In this document: positions 8,100-16,328 of the stretch, in pieces
Layout of the letters: the number at the start of each line of letters is the position of its first letter
How positions within the stretch are numbered: position 1 is the stretch's first letter
NCBI GenBank assembly: GCA_045652425.1
Contig: JAZRUG010000026.1
Location: forward strand, 62,001-126,000
Reading direction: 5' to 3'
DNA from: RGIG1995 sp045652425
Lineage (GTDB): Bacteria > Bacillota > Clostridia > Oscillospirales > CAG-272
Length of the DNA: 64,000 bases
Program-made: the position numbers and the translations under genes
Notes under the pieces: model-generated
What the model was told of the DNA's origin: nothing
Seen by the model: the letters and a program-made list of their open reading frames with translations, nothing else
Database searches by the model: none

Positions 8100-10610
8100 C
8101 TATATGTTGTTAGGTTCCATATCCACTGTAATCTGAATCTTGTTTCCAAACGTCTTTTCGCAAAGTGCATATATCTTCGCAAACAATTGACGTGTAACGT
8201 TGTTATTCTTGCACTTTACCACAAACTGCATACGGTACTTTTCGTTAACCTTATATACCGACGCTTCAAGCGGTCCGTACACGTTAAGCGCCAAACTGTT
8301 TTTGTCATATTCATCTGCTTTTTCTTTTATCGCCGTATTAAGAAATACGCAAGCTTTCAACAATTCATTTTCCGAGAAAGCCGTAAGAGTTATTAAAAGC
8401 ATATCGCAATACGGCGGAAAAACGTACGCTTTACGAAGCAGTATTTCATTCTTATAAAACGCCGTATAGTCCTGCTTTGATGCATACAAGAGTGTCTGAT
8501 GCTCGGGGTTATACGTCTGTATTACAGCACACCCTTTCTTGTCGCTTCGACCTGCTCTGCCCGTAACCTGCGTTATAAGATCAAAGGTTCTCTCGTTCGC
8601 CCTGTAATCGTCAAGATACAGCGACGCATCAGCTAAAATTACCCCTACGCAAGTAACGTTTGGAAAATCGTGTCCCTTCGTTACCATTTGCGTTCCTATA
8701 AGAATATCCGCCTCTCCGTTTCTGAAACGGTCAAGCATCGTATCAAATGCAAACTTTGTAGAAGTAGTATCCGCATCCATTCGCATCACTTTTTTATCGG
8801 GAAAAAGAAGCTTTAATTCTTCTTCAACTTTTTGTGTTCCAAAGCCTAAATGCTGTATATGAACACTTCCGCACTCGGGGCATACCTCGGGTACTTTTCT
8901 TCTCGCACCGCAATAATGACAAGTAAGCCAACCGTTTCTGACTCTCGCTCTCATTGCGTCCTCGCCCTCGTCGGCAAACACTCTTCCCGGCGAATGAAAG
9001 GTCATAGATACACTGCAATGGTCACAGGTTATCGCCTTACCGCACATCGCGCACGATACGAAGTTATTATAGCCTCTTCTGTTTATAAAAAGTATTACCT
9101 GCTCTTGTTTTTCGAGCGAGTCTTTCATAGAACGGTAAAGTGTCTCGCCTATAACTGACAAGCCTGATACCTTTGCCAAATCAAGCCTTAAATCCGCTAT
9201 CTTTGTTGACGGTAAAACGGCGTTTCCGTATCTTTCTTTAAGCTCGACTAAATTATACACACCGTTTTGAGCCTTGTGATAACTTTCAAGAGAGGGTGTC
9301 GCAGATGCAAGTAACATCAATGCCTTATTATACCCCGCCCTGAATCTCGCAACATCTCTTGCATGGTATCTCGGCGACATATCCGATTTATAAGTATGCT
9401 CTTGTTCCTCATCAATTACAATGAGTCCCAATCTTTCAAAAGGCGCAAATATCGCAGAACGTGTACCTATACACACGTCAACTTCGCCATTCTTTATTCT
9501 CCGCCACGCATCAAATCGCTCTCCGTTTGAAAGCGACGAGTGAATAACAGCAATTCTGTTTCCGTAAAAACTTCTGAAAAGGTCAACAGTCTGCGGTGTC
9601 AGCGATATTTCTGGAACAAGCACAATAGCCTGTCTACCCGACTCTATAACCTCATCTATAACGGATTTTATAACCCTCGTCTTTCCGCTTCCCGTTATAC
9701 CGTGAAGAAGAACGGCTTTAGGTTCACCCGTTCTGTACAAGGCCGAAATTTTTTCGTAAGCCTCTTTTTGATGTTCCGTTAATATATTATCTTTTTTTGA
9801 AACTGCCTTTTCTTGATACGGATTGCGGTAAACCTCTACTTCTTCAATCTGAATAAGTCCTTTTTCGGCAAGAGATTTAAACTGAAGTCCGGTAGCACCG
9901 GTCAATCCCTTTAATTCTGCCTCCGAAAGTTTTCCGCCATTGTCCGCCAATGCCGCCATAACCGCCTTCAGTTTTTCACCTCGGAGTTTGTAAACGCCTT
10001 TTCCTTCAATATAATTTTCAACTTCATCACAAGGGATTGACAAAATTATATTTTTCTCAACCTTCTTGCCCGCCTCGCGAAAAACTATATCTTTTACAAC
10101 AAAACCCCTTGACGATAAATCGCGCAACGCTCTGTCGGTCTGTTCGCCAAACTTTGCTTTTATAGTATCGTACTTCGACGACGGATTTTCTTTCAAATAT
10201 GTGCAAATATTCTTTGCATTTTCGCTAAAAGAATCAATATCTACACCATCTGCCAAACTGTACACGGTATACATCTTACCGAATGCAGATACGGGTACGG
10301 CGCTTTTTACTGCATCACCAATAGTACAAAACGTTCTGTCCTTCAAAAACACGCATAGCTTAAGCAACTCGTCGTTTAAAACCACGTCGGGCACAACGTC
10401 GATTATTGATTTTACTCCGTTAAATTCAGTCTTGTCAGCTATATTAAAAACTACGGCGTAAGCGCTTTTATTGCCCTTTCCAAAGGGTACGCTTACAACC
10501 GAACCTACACAAACTCTGCTGTGAAGATGTTGCGGTATAAGATAATCGTAAAGCCCATCAATAAAGTAAGGTGCATCTAAAATATGCACCCGCGCAAACA
10601 GGTCATTCAT
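8100..10610 (-). CDS. priA: Primosomal protein N' (replication restart helicase)
   Basis: A 3'-5' superfamily 2 helicase that reloads the replisome at stalled forks. The N-terminal DNA-binding domain (residues ~1-280) is followed by Walker A (GITGSGKTRVIKSVI) and the Walker B variant VIDEEQEHTYKSD. The zinc-binding insert has CAMCGKAITCDHCS and CHYCGARRKVPEVCPECGS, giving eight cysteines for two zinc ions. The C-terminal helicase motifs IGTQMVTKGHDFPNV and TQVTGRAGRS are intact. At 836 residues it has normal size. It lies between rpoZ and def. Confidence 0.97.
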   Translation of the reverse strand: MNDLFARVHILDAPYFIDGLYDYLIPQHLHSRVCVGSVVSVPFGKGNKSAYAVVFNIADKTEFNGVKSIIDVVPDVVLNDELLKLCVFLKDRTFCTIGDAVKSAVPVSAFGKMYTVYSLADGVDIDSFSENAKNICTYLKENPSSKYDTIKAKFGEQTDRALRDLSSRGFVVKDIVFREAGKKVEKNIILSIPCDEVENYIEGKGVYKLRGEKLKAVMAALADNGGKLSEAELKGLTGATGLQFKSLAEKGLIQIEEVEVYRNPYQEKAVSKKDNILTEHQKEAYEKISALYRTGEPKAVLLHGITGSGKTRVIKSVIDEVIESGRQAIVLVPEISLTPQTVDLFRSFYGNRIAVIHSSLSNGERFDAWRRIKNGEVDVCIGTRSAIFAPFERLGLIVIDEEQEHTYKSDMSPRYHARDVARFRAGYNKALMLLASATPSLESYHKAQNGVYNLVELKERYGNAVLPSTKIADLRLDLAKVSGLSVIGETLYRSMKDSLEKQEQVILFINRRGYNNFVSCAMCGKAITCDHCSVSMTFHSPGRVFADEGEDAMRARVRNGWLTCHYCGARRKVPEVCPECGSVHIQHLGFGTQKVEEELKLLFPDKKVMRMDADTTSTKFAFDTMLDRFRNGEADILIGTQMVTKGHDFPNVTCVGVILADASLYLDDYRANERTFDLITQVTGRAGRSDKKGCAVIQTYNPEHQTLLYASKQDYTAFYKNEILLRKAYVFPPYCDMLLITLTAFSENELLKACVFLNTAIKEKADEYDKNSLALNVYGPLEASVYKVNEKYRMQFVVKCKNNNVTRQLFAKIYALCEKTFGNKIQITVDMEPNNI

Positions 10611-10649
10611 TCAGATACACCTCCCAAAATCTTTGACTACAGATAAAAA

Positions 10650-10955
10650 TCAGTCAATATTCTTTCCCAAGGATTCTTCGACTATCTCGTATTCCTTGCT
10701 GTGCAATCTGTTGATTGCAGTTCTCACAGCCTTTTCATCGCGGTATTCGCGGCTGATAAGCGCTGCTATACTCTTATCTGTTTCCTTGTTTGCAACAAGC
10801 TTTTCAGCGTATTCACGCTGGGATACGTATTCGTTCGTTACTATTCTCGCACACTTCGCAGTAGCAATTACAAGCTCGTAACGGTTGTACTTTCCTTTCT
10901 CCTGCAATTCTTCAAGAGTGGGTGAAATCATACTGGTGTATTTCTCGTTATTCAT
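10650..10955 (-). CDS. rpoZ: RNA polymerase omega subunit
   Basis: A 101-residue protein with the omega core pattern (YNRYELVIATAKCARIVTNE), followed by a charged helix. The usual Pro-Val/Ala-Leu motif after the core is replaced by KSIAALISREYRDEKAV, so it is a diverged member. Position is the strongest support: it follows gmk with an 8-base overlap and precedes priA, the standard Firmicutes order. Omega assists beta-prime folding and polymerase assembly. Confidence 0.85.
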   Translation of the reverse strand: MNNEKYTSMISPTLEELQEKGKYNRYELVIATAKCARIVTNEYVSQREYAEKLVANKETDKSIAALISREYRDEKAVRTAINRLHSKEYEIVEESLGKNID

Positions 10956-11556
10956 AAAACTTTTCCTTCACTTCCAAACGCCTCGACGTGCGTTTTATTT
11001 CTGATTTTGTAATGTTTAATATATCTAAAGCGGCATTCTTTGCCCCTTCATTCTGGTTTATAACAACGTAATCGTATTTGTCAAAATGAGCAACCTCATT
11101 TCTCGATTGAGCCAGTCTTTCTTTGATAACGTCGTCGGGTTCCGTTCCCCTGCCCCTAAGCCGCGCTTCAAGCGTTTTGTAATCGGGGGGGAGAAGAAGT
11201 ATCAACACCGAATCAGGAAACTTCTCCTTAACGTTCATAGCTCCCTCAACTTCGATTTCGAGTATAACGTTCTTTTCTTCAAGCATCTTGCGAACCTTGT
11301 CGTTCAACGTGCCGTAATAGTTTCCGCAATATTCGGTGTATTCAATTAGAGTATCGTTTTTTATGTTTTCTTCAAACTCCTCGCGGGTTATATAGAAGTA
11401 ATTTACTCCGTCAACCTCGCCCGGTCTCGGTTTTCTCGTCGTTGCCGAAACAGACAAAGCAAATTCGTCTGACATAGATAACAACTCACGCAAAACCGTT
11501 CCCTTTCCGCTTCCCGCAGGACCTGAAACAACTATTAGCAAATTCTTTTTTTCCAT
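10948..11556 (-). CDS. gmk: Guanylate kinase
   Basis: Phosphorylates GMP to GDP with ATP. The P-loop GPAGSGKGTVLRELL lies at residues 12-26. The GMP-binding region TTRKPRPGEVDGVNYFYIT and the lid region with RLRGRGTEPDDVI are present. At 202 residues it has typical length. It overlaps rpoZ by 8 bases, implying translational coupling. Confidence 0.97.
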   Translation of the reverse strand: MEKKNLLIVVSGPAGSGKGTVLRELLSMSDEFALSVSATTRKPRPGEVDGVNYFYITREEFEENIKNDTLIEYTEYCGNYYGTLNDKVRKMLEEKNVILEIEVEGAMNVKEKFPDSVLILLLPPDYKTLEARLRGRGTEPDDVIKERLAQSRNEVAHFDKYDYVVINQNEGAKNAALDILNITKSEIKRTSRRLEVKEKFYE

Positions 11557-11580
11557 TTTTAAATCACCTTTTGCTTCCTG

Positions 11581-11850
11581 TCATAAAACGTCGTCGTCAG
11601 ATGTGTTGTTATCCGTAACTCCGTTAAGTCTGTCGGTAATTCTTTCGGTAGGAAGCGCCGACAATATAACGTGCTCACTGTCAGTAACTATAACCGATTT
11701 CGTCTTATGTCCGCACGAAACGTCTATAACTCTTCCCTCTTCCTTCGCATCTTGTACCAAACGTTTTATCGGTGAAGATTCGGGACTGGCAATAGCTACG
11801 ACTCTGTTTGATGCGACCATATTACCAAAACCTATATTGATAAATAACAT
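11581..11850 (-). CDS. remA: RemA / DUF370 DNA-binding regulator
   Basis: This 89-residue protein has the RemA family core: FINIGFGNMVASNRVVAI, SSPIKRLVQDAKEEG and VIVTDSEHVILSALPTE. In Bacillus subtilis RemA is a DNA-binding ring-forming activator of biofilm matrix and osmoprotection genes; in other Firmicutes its targets are largely unknown. The short acidic tail (NTSDDDVL) is not part of the core. It lies between yicC and gmk, its usual position. Confidence 0.93.
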   Translation of the reverse strand: MLFINIGFGNMVASNRVVAIASPESSPIKRLVQDAKEEGRVIDVSCGHKTKSVIVTDSEHVILSALPTERITDRLNGVTDNNTSDDDVL

Positions 11851-11858
11851 AGTCTACC

Positions 11859-12746
11859 TCATTCAAGATTCTGAATCTGTTCTCTTATTTTTTCAAGCTC
11901 ACTTTTCATATTAACAACCAAATGCGCCATATCGGCATCATTTGCCTTCGAGCCTGTGGTATTGACCTCTCTGTTCATTTCCTGAAGCAAATAATCCATA
12001 TTCTTGCCAACTGCACCGCCTTCGGCAAGAATCTTGTCAAACTCGTCAAAATGACTGCGAAGTCTTACTATTTCTTCGTCTACGGCAACCTTGTCGGCAA
12101 AAATCGCACACTCTGTAATAATTCTCGCCGGATCTGCCTCTATATTATGCTTTTCAAGAACCGCTTTCAAACGGTTTTCAAGTTTTTCCGCATACGATTC
12201 AATACAAGCAGCCGACATCTTTTCAATCCTGTCAGCCATTTCCATAAGGTTTGCCTTCTTAATCAAAAGATCAGCTTTGAGCTTTTCACCCTCGCGCTCT
12301 CTTTGCGCTATAAACATATCTATAGCATTGTCAAGAACCGGCTTTATGATAAGCCAATCCTTTTCCATATCCTCCTCGGGCTTGATAACCGTAAATATCT
12401 CTCTGTTTTGGGCAACCGCCATAACAGATATATCGTCTTTAAGACCAAATACGTCACGAAGTTCAGCCAACGCCTTTATATAACTTTCAGTATAAGCCTC
12501 GTCAAGACGAAGTTCAACCCCTACTTTCTCAACAACGTCAACCCCTATATATAAGTCAACCTTGCCGCGTTTTATTCCTCTGTTCTGAATATACTCACGT
12601 ACTCTGTCTTCAAGGAAGCTGTACATTCTTGATATTTTTATATTGCAGTCCAAAAATCTGGAGTTTACCGACTTAATTTCAGCGGTTATCTCCTTCCCCT
12701 CGACAGATGCCGTCGCTCTGCCGTAAGCAGTCATACTTCTTATCAT
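11859..12746 (-). CDS. yicC: YicC family endoribonuclease
   Basis: The N terminus MIRSMTAYGRA matches the family signature MxRSMTGFG, and the C terminus has the conserved block MDYLLQEMNREVNTTGSKA ahead of the final helix. YicC of E. coli has been described as an endoribonuclease involved in small-RNA turnover. Length 295 residues is normal. AAGGTG lies 8 bases upstream of the ATG. It is the first gene of the operon that runs to rsmB, behind a consensus promoter. Confidence 0.93.
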   Translation of the reverse strand: MIRSMTAYGRATASVEGKEITAEIKSVNSRFLDCNIKISRMYSFLEDRVREYIQNRGIKRGKVDLYIGVDVVEKVGVELRLDEAYTESYIKALAELRDVFGLKDDISVMAVAQNREIFTVIKPEEDMEKDWLIIKPVLDNAIDMFIAQREREGEKLKADLLIKKANLMEMADRIEKMSAACIESYAEKLENRLKAVLEKHNIEADPARIITECAIFADKVAVDEEIVRLRSHFDEFDKILAEGGAVGKNMDYLLQEMNREVNTTGSKANDADMAHLVVNMKSELEKIREQIQNLE

Positions 12747-12785
12747 TGAGGTTTCACCTTTTTCCTCTAAAAATAGTTAATATAT

Positions 12786-12814
12786 ATTATAACTCATATA
12801 CATCTATTTGTCAA
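12786..12814 (-). promoter_or_regulatory. Consensus sigma-A promoter of yicC-rsmB operon
   Basis: On the minus strand TTGACA (12809-12814), a 17-base spacer and TATAAT (12786-12791) match the consensus at every position. No other comparably strong promoter was seen inside the 8-kb gene run. Confidence 0.88.
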
Positions 12815-12913
12815 CAAGCCTAAAGCATAACTTTTCCAAATATCTACTCATTGGAATAGCATATTTTTTCACCGCCGTCATATAATTATTCATAAATTAT
12901 TTGAAAATTTGTG

Positions 12914-12943
12914 TTGTAATATCCGCCTAACATATGGTATACT
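12914..12943 (+). promoter_or_regulatory. Extended -10 promoter upstream of 12988 gene
   Basis: TTGTAA (12914-12919), 18 bases, then TGG-TATACT with the -10 hexamer at 12938-12943. The upstream in-frame ATG at 12934 lies inside this promoter and would not be in the transcript, which settles the start of the next gene at 12988. Confidence 0.7.
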
Positions 12944-12987
12944 GTTATTTAAGCGGTACAGCAGCAGGAAATGGTACGGCAAATACT

Positions 12988-13512
12988 ATGAATAAAGACT
13001 GTTTTCAAGACCTGAAGGAAATGGCAGATATATCTCTGTCGATTTGTTCGAACATATCTGACGGCAAAAAATTCGACTTTGCGATAAGTCTTAAAAATTC
13101 TCAAAATGCAAAATTTCGTTGCATTGATTTTTCAATAAAAGAGTTTATACCACCAATCGACCGCGAAGATATAACCTATATCGCTATAAAACTTCATGAA
13201 TTAAATATAAAATTATTCGAGCTGGCAAACTATAAAACATCTTTCTTTCCGAAAACAGACCTAAAAAAAGATATTGCTATTCTAAAAAACGTCTGTATTA
13301 AAATCCGCGAAGTTTTTGAAAACAATGCTTCAAATGTCGATTATACCGACGATTTCATTCCAACAGCGTCGGAATTGCAATTTAACGAAAACCGTTATTC
13401 CGCATTGTATCTCATCTATGAATATAAACTTTACGGGCTTATAAGTTTATGTACCGACAAAGCCTTTGACCTGTACAACTACCTGATACGGACTGTAATA
13501 AAAAATACATAG
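12988..13512 (+). CDS. Hypothetical protein
   Basis: I do not recognise this 174-residue protein. It is rich in Lys, Asp, Ile and Leu, predicted mostly helical, with no signal peptide or membrane segment. The segment ITYIAIKLHELNIKLFELAN recalls PhoU/DUF47-like helical bundles, but that is only a resemblance. The start at 12988 (MNKDCFQDL) is chosen because the first in-frame ATG (12934) overlaps the -10 element; no ideal ribosome site precedes it. It is first in a four-gene run with the DUF5685, J-domain and membrane-protein genes. Confidence 0.65.
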   Translation: MNKDCFQDLKEMADISLSICSNISDGKKFDFAISLKNSQNAKFRCIDFSIKEFIPPIDREDITYIAIKLHELNIKLFELANYKTSFFPKTDLKKDIAILKNVCIKIREVFENNASNVDYTDDFIPTASELQFNENRYSALYLIYEYKLYGLISLCTDKAFDLYNYLIRTVIKNT

Positions 13513-13529
13513 AGACGGACTATATTAAA

Positions 13530-14420
13530 ATGTTTGGATACGTAAGACCGAATAAAAACGAACTTAAAGTAAAAGAATTTGAACTTTATAAAAGCACATA
13601 CTGCGGACTCTGCAGAGTTATGGGCAAAAGATATTCGTATATTTACAAAATGTCTTTAAGCTATGACTTTGTATTTATGACACTGTTAAGACTTTATGTT
13701 AACCCCGAAAAAGTTTCTTTTTCTCAAAGACGGTGTATTGCTCACCCAACAAAGAAAAAGAATATGATGAACGAGAATGAAGCGTTAAAAATTACCGCTG
13801 ATGTAGGCGTTATTATGCTCTACCACGACCTTCTCGACAAGATAAACGACAAAGACGGACTGAAAAGTTTTCTTTCCCGTTTTTTGTTACCCGAGCTAAA
13901 AAGACTTCGCAAAAAAGCATGTAAAAATGCGCTTATTGCAGAATTTGATGAATTTGCCGCAGGTATCTTATGTAAACTGAATGAAATAGAAAAAAACAAT
14001 ACTCCCTCGGTAGATATGCCCGCCGAAGAATTCGGCATTTTACTGGGCGAGGCACTCTCGATAGGACTTGAAGGAAATAACAAGAGGACTGCTTTTGAAA
14101 TCGGAAAAAATGTCGGCAAATGGATATATATTACCGATGCCGCGGACGATTTGGACAATGACGGAAAGCAGAATTCTTATAATCCGCTTTTAGCCGTTTC
14201 CGAAAATATTGAAGAAGCCAAAAAGCAGTTTTCCACTATTAATATCTCACTTTTAAATATACTTTCAAACGCAGATACTGCCCTTGAACTTATGGACAAA
14301 ACGGACATCGGATTATATAATATTCTTTCCAACATCTTACGACTTGGACTACCCGCTATTCAGGAAAAAATACTTAAAGACAACAACTTCACCCTAAAAG
14401 AAAAGGAGTTTACGGAATAA
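13530..14420 (+). CDS. DUF5685 family protein
   Basis: The opening FGYVRPNKNELKVKEFELYK and CGLCRVMGKRYS match the DUF5685 family of Clostridia, whose function is unknown. Three near-terminal cysteines (YCGLC plus a later RRCIAHP) are candidates for metal binding. The remainder is helical and includes ITDAADDLDND, an acidic motif that resembles the Asp-rich segment of isoprenoid-synthase folds; this is only a resemblance. Its TAA stop shares one base with the ATG of the J-domain gene (TAATG), so the two are translationally coupled. Confidence 0.85.
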   Translation: MFGYVRPNKNELKVKEFELYKSTYCGLCRVMGKRYSYIYKMSLSYDFVFMTLLRLYVNPEKVSFSQRRCIAHPTKKKNMMNENEALKITADVGVIMLYHDLLDKINDKDGLKSFLSRFLLPELKRLRKKACKNALIAEFDEFAAGILCKLNEIEKNNTPSVDMPAEEFGILLGEALSIGLEGNNKRTAFEIGKNVGKWIYITDAADDLDNDGKQNSYNPLLAVSENIEEAKKQFSTINISLLNILSNADTALELMDKTDIGLYNILSNILRLGLPAIQEKILKDNNFTLKEKEFTE

Positions 14421-15022
14421 TGACAGATCCCTACAAAATACTTGGCGTTACACGCGACTCGACTGATGATGAAATAAAAAAAGCATACCGCGAACTTGCA
14501 AGAAAATATCATCCCGATAACTATACCAACAATCCTCTTTCCGACCTTGTTGAAGAAAAAATGAAAGAAATTAACGAGGCGTATGACCAAATCCAAAAAG
14601 AACGCAGTCAAAACGGTTATCACGGCAGAACCAATAACTATAACACCTATTCCGGCGAATATATGCAAATCCGTGAGCTTATACAAATGAACAGACTGAC
14701 CGAGGCTGAAACTATGCTTAACTATATCCCCTCGGCAGACAGAAACGGCGAATGGAATTTTCTTCGCGGTTGTATTCTCGAGAAAAAAGGCTGGTATTTT
14801 GACGCGCAGAAGTTTTTTGAAGCGGCGTGTTATATGGACCCCGACAATAATGAATACAAAGACGCGTTAAATAAAATAAAAAACACCGCAAACAGCTACG
14901 GGGGATACAGAGCTTCGAATACAAACGGGACAGGCTGTTCAACCTGCGATATATGCTCAAGCCTTATATGCGCAGACTGTTGTTGTGAATGTTTGGGTGG
15001 AGACCTTGTTGGGTGTTGCTAA
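14420..15022 (+). CDS. J-domain protein with Cys-rich tail
   Basis: The N-terminal J domain (residues 3-~62) has the HPD tripeptide in RKYHPDNYTNN, needed to stimulate DnaK ATPase. The middle (residues ~80-150) looks like a TPR-like helical pair (EYMQIRELIQMNRLTEAETM). The final ~35 residues are cysteine-rich (CSTCDICSSLICADCCCEC), with about ten cysteines that could bind metal or insert as a palmitoylation-like anchor. It is not DnaJ itself, because the canonical zinc fingers and substrate domains are missing. Coupling to DUF5685 suggests a dedicated co-chaperone. Confidence 0.88.
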   Translation: MTDPYKILGVTRDSTDDEIKKAYRELARKYHPDNYTNNPLSDLVEEKMKEINEAYDQIQKERSQNGYHGRTNNYNTYSGEYMQIRELIQMNRLTEAETMLNYIPSADRNGEWNFLRGCILEKKGWYFDAQKFFEAACYMDPDNNEYKDALNKIKNTANSYGGYRASNTNGTGCSTCDICSSLICADCCCECLGGDLVGCC

Positions 15023-15028
15023 ATCAGT

Positions 15029-15571
15029 ATGAATAAAAATAACTGTAAAAATAAAAAATCACCCGCAAAAAATATAGCATTTTCAGCTATACTTTGCGCA
15101 CTTGGGGTAATCATAATGTTTCTCGGCGCCGTTATTGAAACTATTGACATTACTATGGCAGCGTTGGCTTCATTTCTTGTTGTCGTATGTATGATTGAAA
15201 TCGGCGGATATATGCCCTTTCTTGTGTTTGCGTCCACGGCTACTCTGTCAATGTTACTGTTACCAAACAAAACGGTGGCTGTTATATACGTAATGTATTT
15301 TGGGTTCTATCCAATACTGAAAAAATATCTTGAAAGACTTCCGATTTTATTTAGTTGGATTGCAAAATTTATTGTTTTCAATATTGCAATAATGCTTTAC
15401 TATATCTTCCTGAAAGACGTGCTTTTCCCCGATATTGACAGCATAAAGCTATACCTCGTACTCTTGCTGAACGTTATTTTCTTTACACTTGATATGGCGC
15501 AAACTCTCTTCATAACCGCCTACGTGAGAAGATTCAGAAGACTACTCGGAATACACAGATTTTTTAAATAA
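15029..15571 (+). CDS. Multi-pass membrane protein
   Basis: A 180-residue protein with about five hydrophobic segments: AILCALGVIIMFLGAVI, ALASFLVVVCMIEIGG, a segment near 75-95, FIVFNIAIMLYYIFL and LYLVLLLNVIFFTLDMA. The topology recalls ECF-transporter S components or DUF2232/YybS-like proteins, without a decisive motif. The basic N terminus should be cytoplasmic. It starts 6 bases after the J-domain gene and ends at a terminator, closing this operon. Confidence 0.8.
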   Translation: MNKNNCKNKKSPAKNIAFSAILCALGVIIMFLGAVIETIDITMAALASFLVVVCMIEIGGYMPFLVFASTATLSMLLLPNKTVAVIYVMYFGFYPILKKYLERLPILFSWIAKFIVFNIAIMLYYIFLKDVLFPDIDSIKLYLVLLLNVIFFTLDMAQTLFITAYVRRFRRLLGIHRFFK

Positions 15572-15577
15572 TAAAAC

Positions 15578-15616
15578 AACCACTCGCTTTTAAACTGCGG
15601 GTGGTTAGTTTTTTAT
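15578..15616 (+). terminator. Terminator of the 12988-15571 operon
   Basis: AACCACTCGC (15578-15587) pairs with GCGGGTGGTT (15597-15606) with one G-T pair, followed by a run of T. Confidence 0.85.
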
Positions 15617-15666
15617 GCACAGAGATATTATTTATCCGCAATAAAGTAACACTTCTTACAAAATAA

Positions 15667-15674
15667 CATACAAT
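15667..15674 (+). promoter_or_regulatory. Possible sigma-E -10 element
   Basis: CATACAAT at 15667-15674 fits the sporulation sigma-E -10 consensus (CATACAnT), about 48 bases upstream of the small-protein ATG. No convincing -35 is visible at the required spacing. SpoVM is a mother-cell sigma-E protein in Bacillus, so the site suits the genes downstream. Confidence 0.4.
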
Positions 15675-15714
15675 GTAGTATAAGAATCGCATATACAAGG
15701 GGAGAAAACTATTT

Positions 15715-15873
15715 ATGCAATGTCGAAACGGAATTTATAAAGCGCTCGGACTGATTGTGCTGTCATTCGGTTGCGGAATCCTTCTGGCATTCTTTCTTCC
15801 GACATACTTTTTGGCGGCAATTGAAGCTATAGTTATCGTAGCCGCAGGTTTGCTGTACGTTCTGCAAAAATAA
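15715..15873 (+). CDS. 52-aa small membrane protein upstream of spoVM candidate
   Basis: A short gene of 52 codons. AAGGGGAG at 15697-15704 is an excellent ribosome site 10 bases before the ATG. The product starts MQCRNGIYKALGLIVLSFGC and has two hydrophobic segments (residues ~11-28 and ~32-50) separated by FLPTYF, so it should be a helical hairpin in the membrane. It is 18 bases upstream of the spoVM candidate and presumably co-transcribed. I do not know a function; a sporulation-stage membrane role is inferred from the neighbour and the sigma-E-like element. Confidence 0.7.
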   Translation: MQCRNGIYKALGLIVLSFGCGILLAFFLPTYFLAAIEAIVIVAAGLLYVLQK

Positions 15874-15891
15874 GAAAGGGGTTTTACCGAT

Positions 15892-15969
15892 ATGAGAATT
15901 GTTGTTATAAGATCACCGAAGCTGTTTGTTCCACTTCTCCGCAGACTTTTTAAGGTTAATAAAAAGTGA
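15892..15969 (+). CDS. spoVM: SpoVM-like 25-aa sporulation peptide
   Basis: A 25-codon gene with AAAGGGG upstream at suitable spacing. The peptide begins MRIVVIRSPKLFVPLLRRLF and ends KVNKK. Size, the SPK motif at residues 8-10 and the amphipathic basic helix agree with SpoVM, the 26-residue peptide of Bacillus that binds curved forespore membrane and anchors the spore coat protein SpoIVA. Clostridial SpoVM peptides are more like this one than like the Bacillus version. The call depends on short-sequence similarity, helped by the sigma-E-like -10 and the nearby cortex-hydrolase gene. Confidence 0.72.
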   Translation: MRIVVIRSPKLFVPLLRRLFKVNKK

Positions 15970-16008
15970 ATAAATATGGCCGATAAAAAATAGAATTGAT
16001 TAATATTT

Positions 16009-16256
16009 ACGACCTCATCCGTCTCGGCAGCAAAGTGATAGGATAACTATATTTTATATACTGCCTCGACACCTTCTCCCACCGGAGAAGGTCTTTGTTT
16101 GTACAGACTTAAAAAGCGTTAGTTATATGATAATATAATGCGTTTTTAGGTGAAGGGAAGATAGAACATTGTACCTTCTCCGGTGGGAGAAGGTGTCGTA
16201 CCGCAAGTGAATTTTTATTTTCATTATTCTTTATGCGGTGCGACGGATGAGGTCGT
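16009..16256. repeat. 248-bp palindromic MITE-like repeat, copy 1
   Basis: Ends are perfect 15-base inverted repeats (ACGACCTCATCCGTC at 16009-16023 and its complement at 16242-16256). Inside are two perfectly complementary 25-base arms (16068-16092 and 16173-16197), each of which is also a hairpin by itself (ACCTTCTCC-CACC-GGAGAAGGT). The centre between the arms is AT-rich and variable. There is no gene inside and no clear target duplication. A second copy of identical length and arm positions is at 26398-26645. Confidence 0.92.
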
Positions 16257-16328
16257 CTATCCTTCCTTATAAATTTGCTTCAGCCCCCCGTTTTTAATGT
16301 TATACAAAACACGACATCTTTTTATTGC

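Noticed and set aside
11922..12554. 210-codon open frame antisense to yicC
   Set aside because: The yicC frame has clear family motifs at both ends, and the antisense product has no recognisable features or ribosome site.
16009..16256. CRISPR or riboswitch explanation for the 248-bp repeat
   Set aside because: Repeats are inverted and nested, not direct with unique spacers, and the two copies lie in gene-free gaps with different downstream genes.
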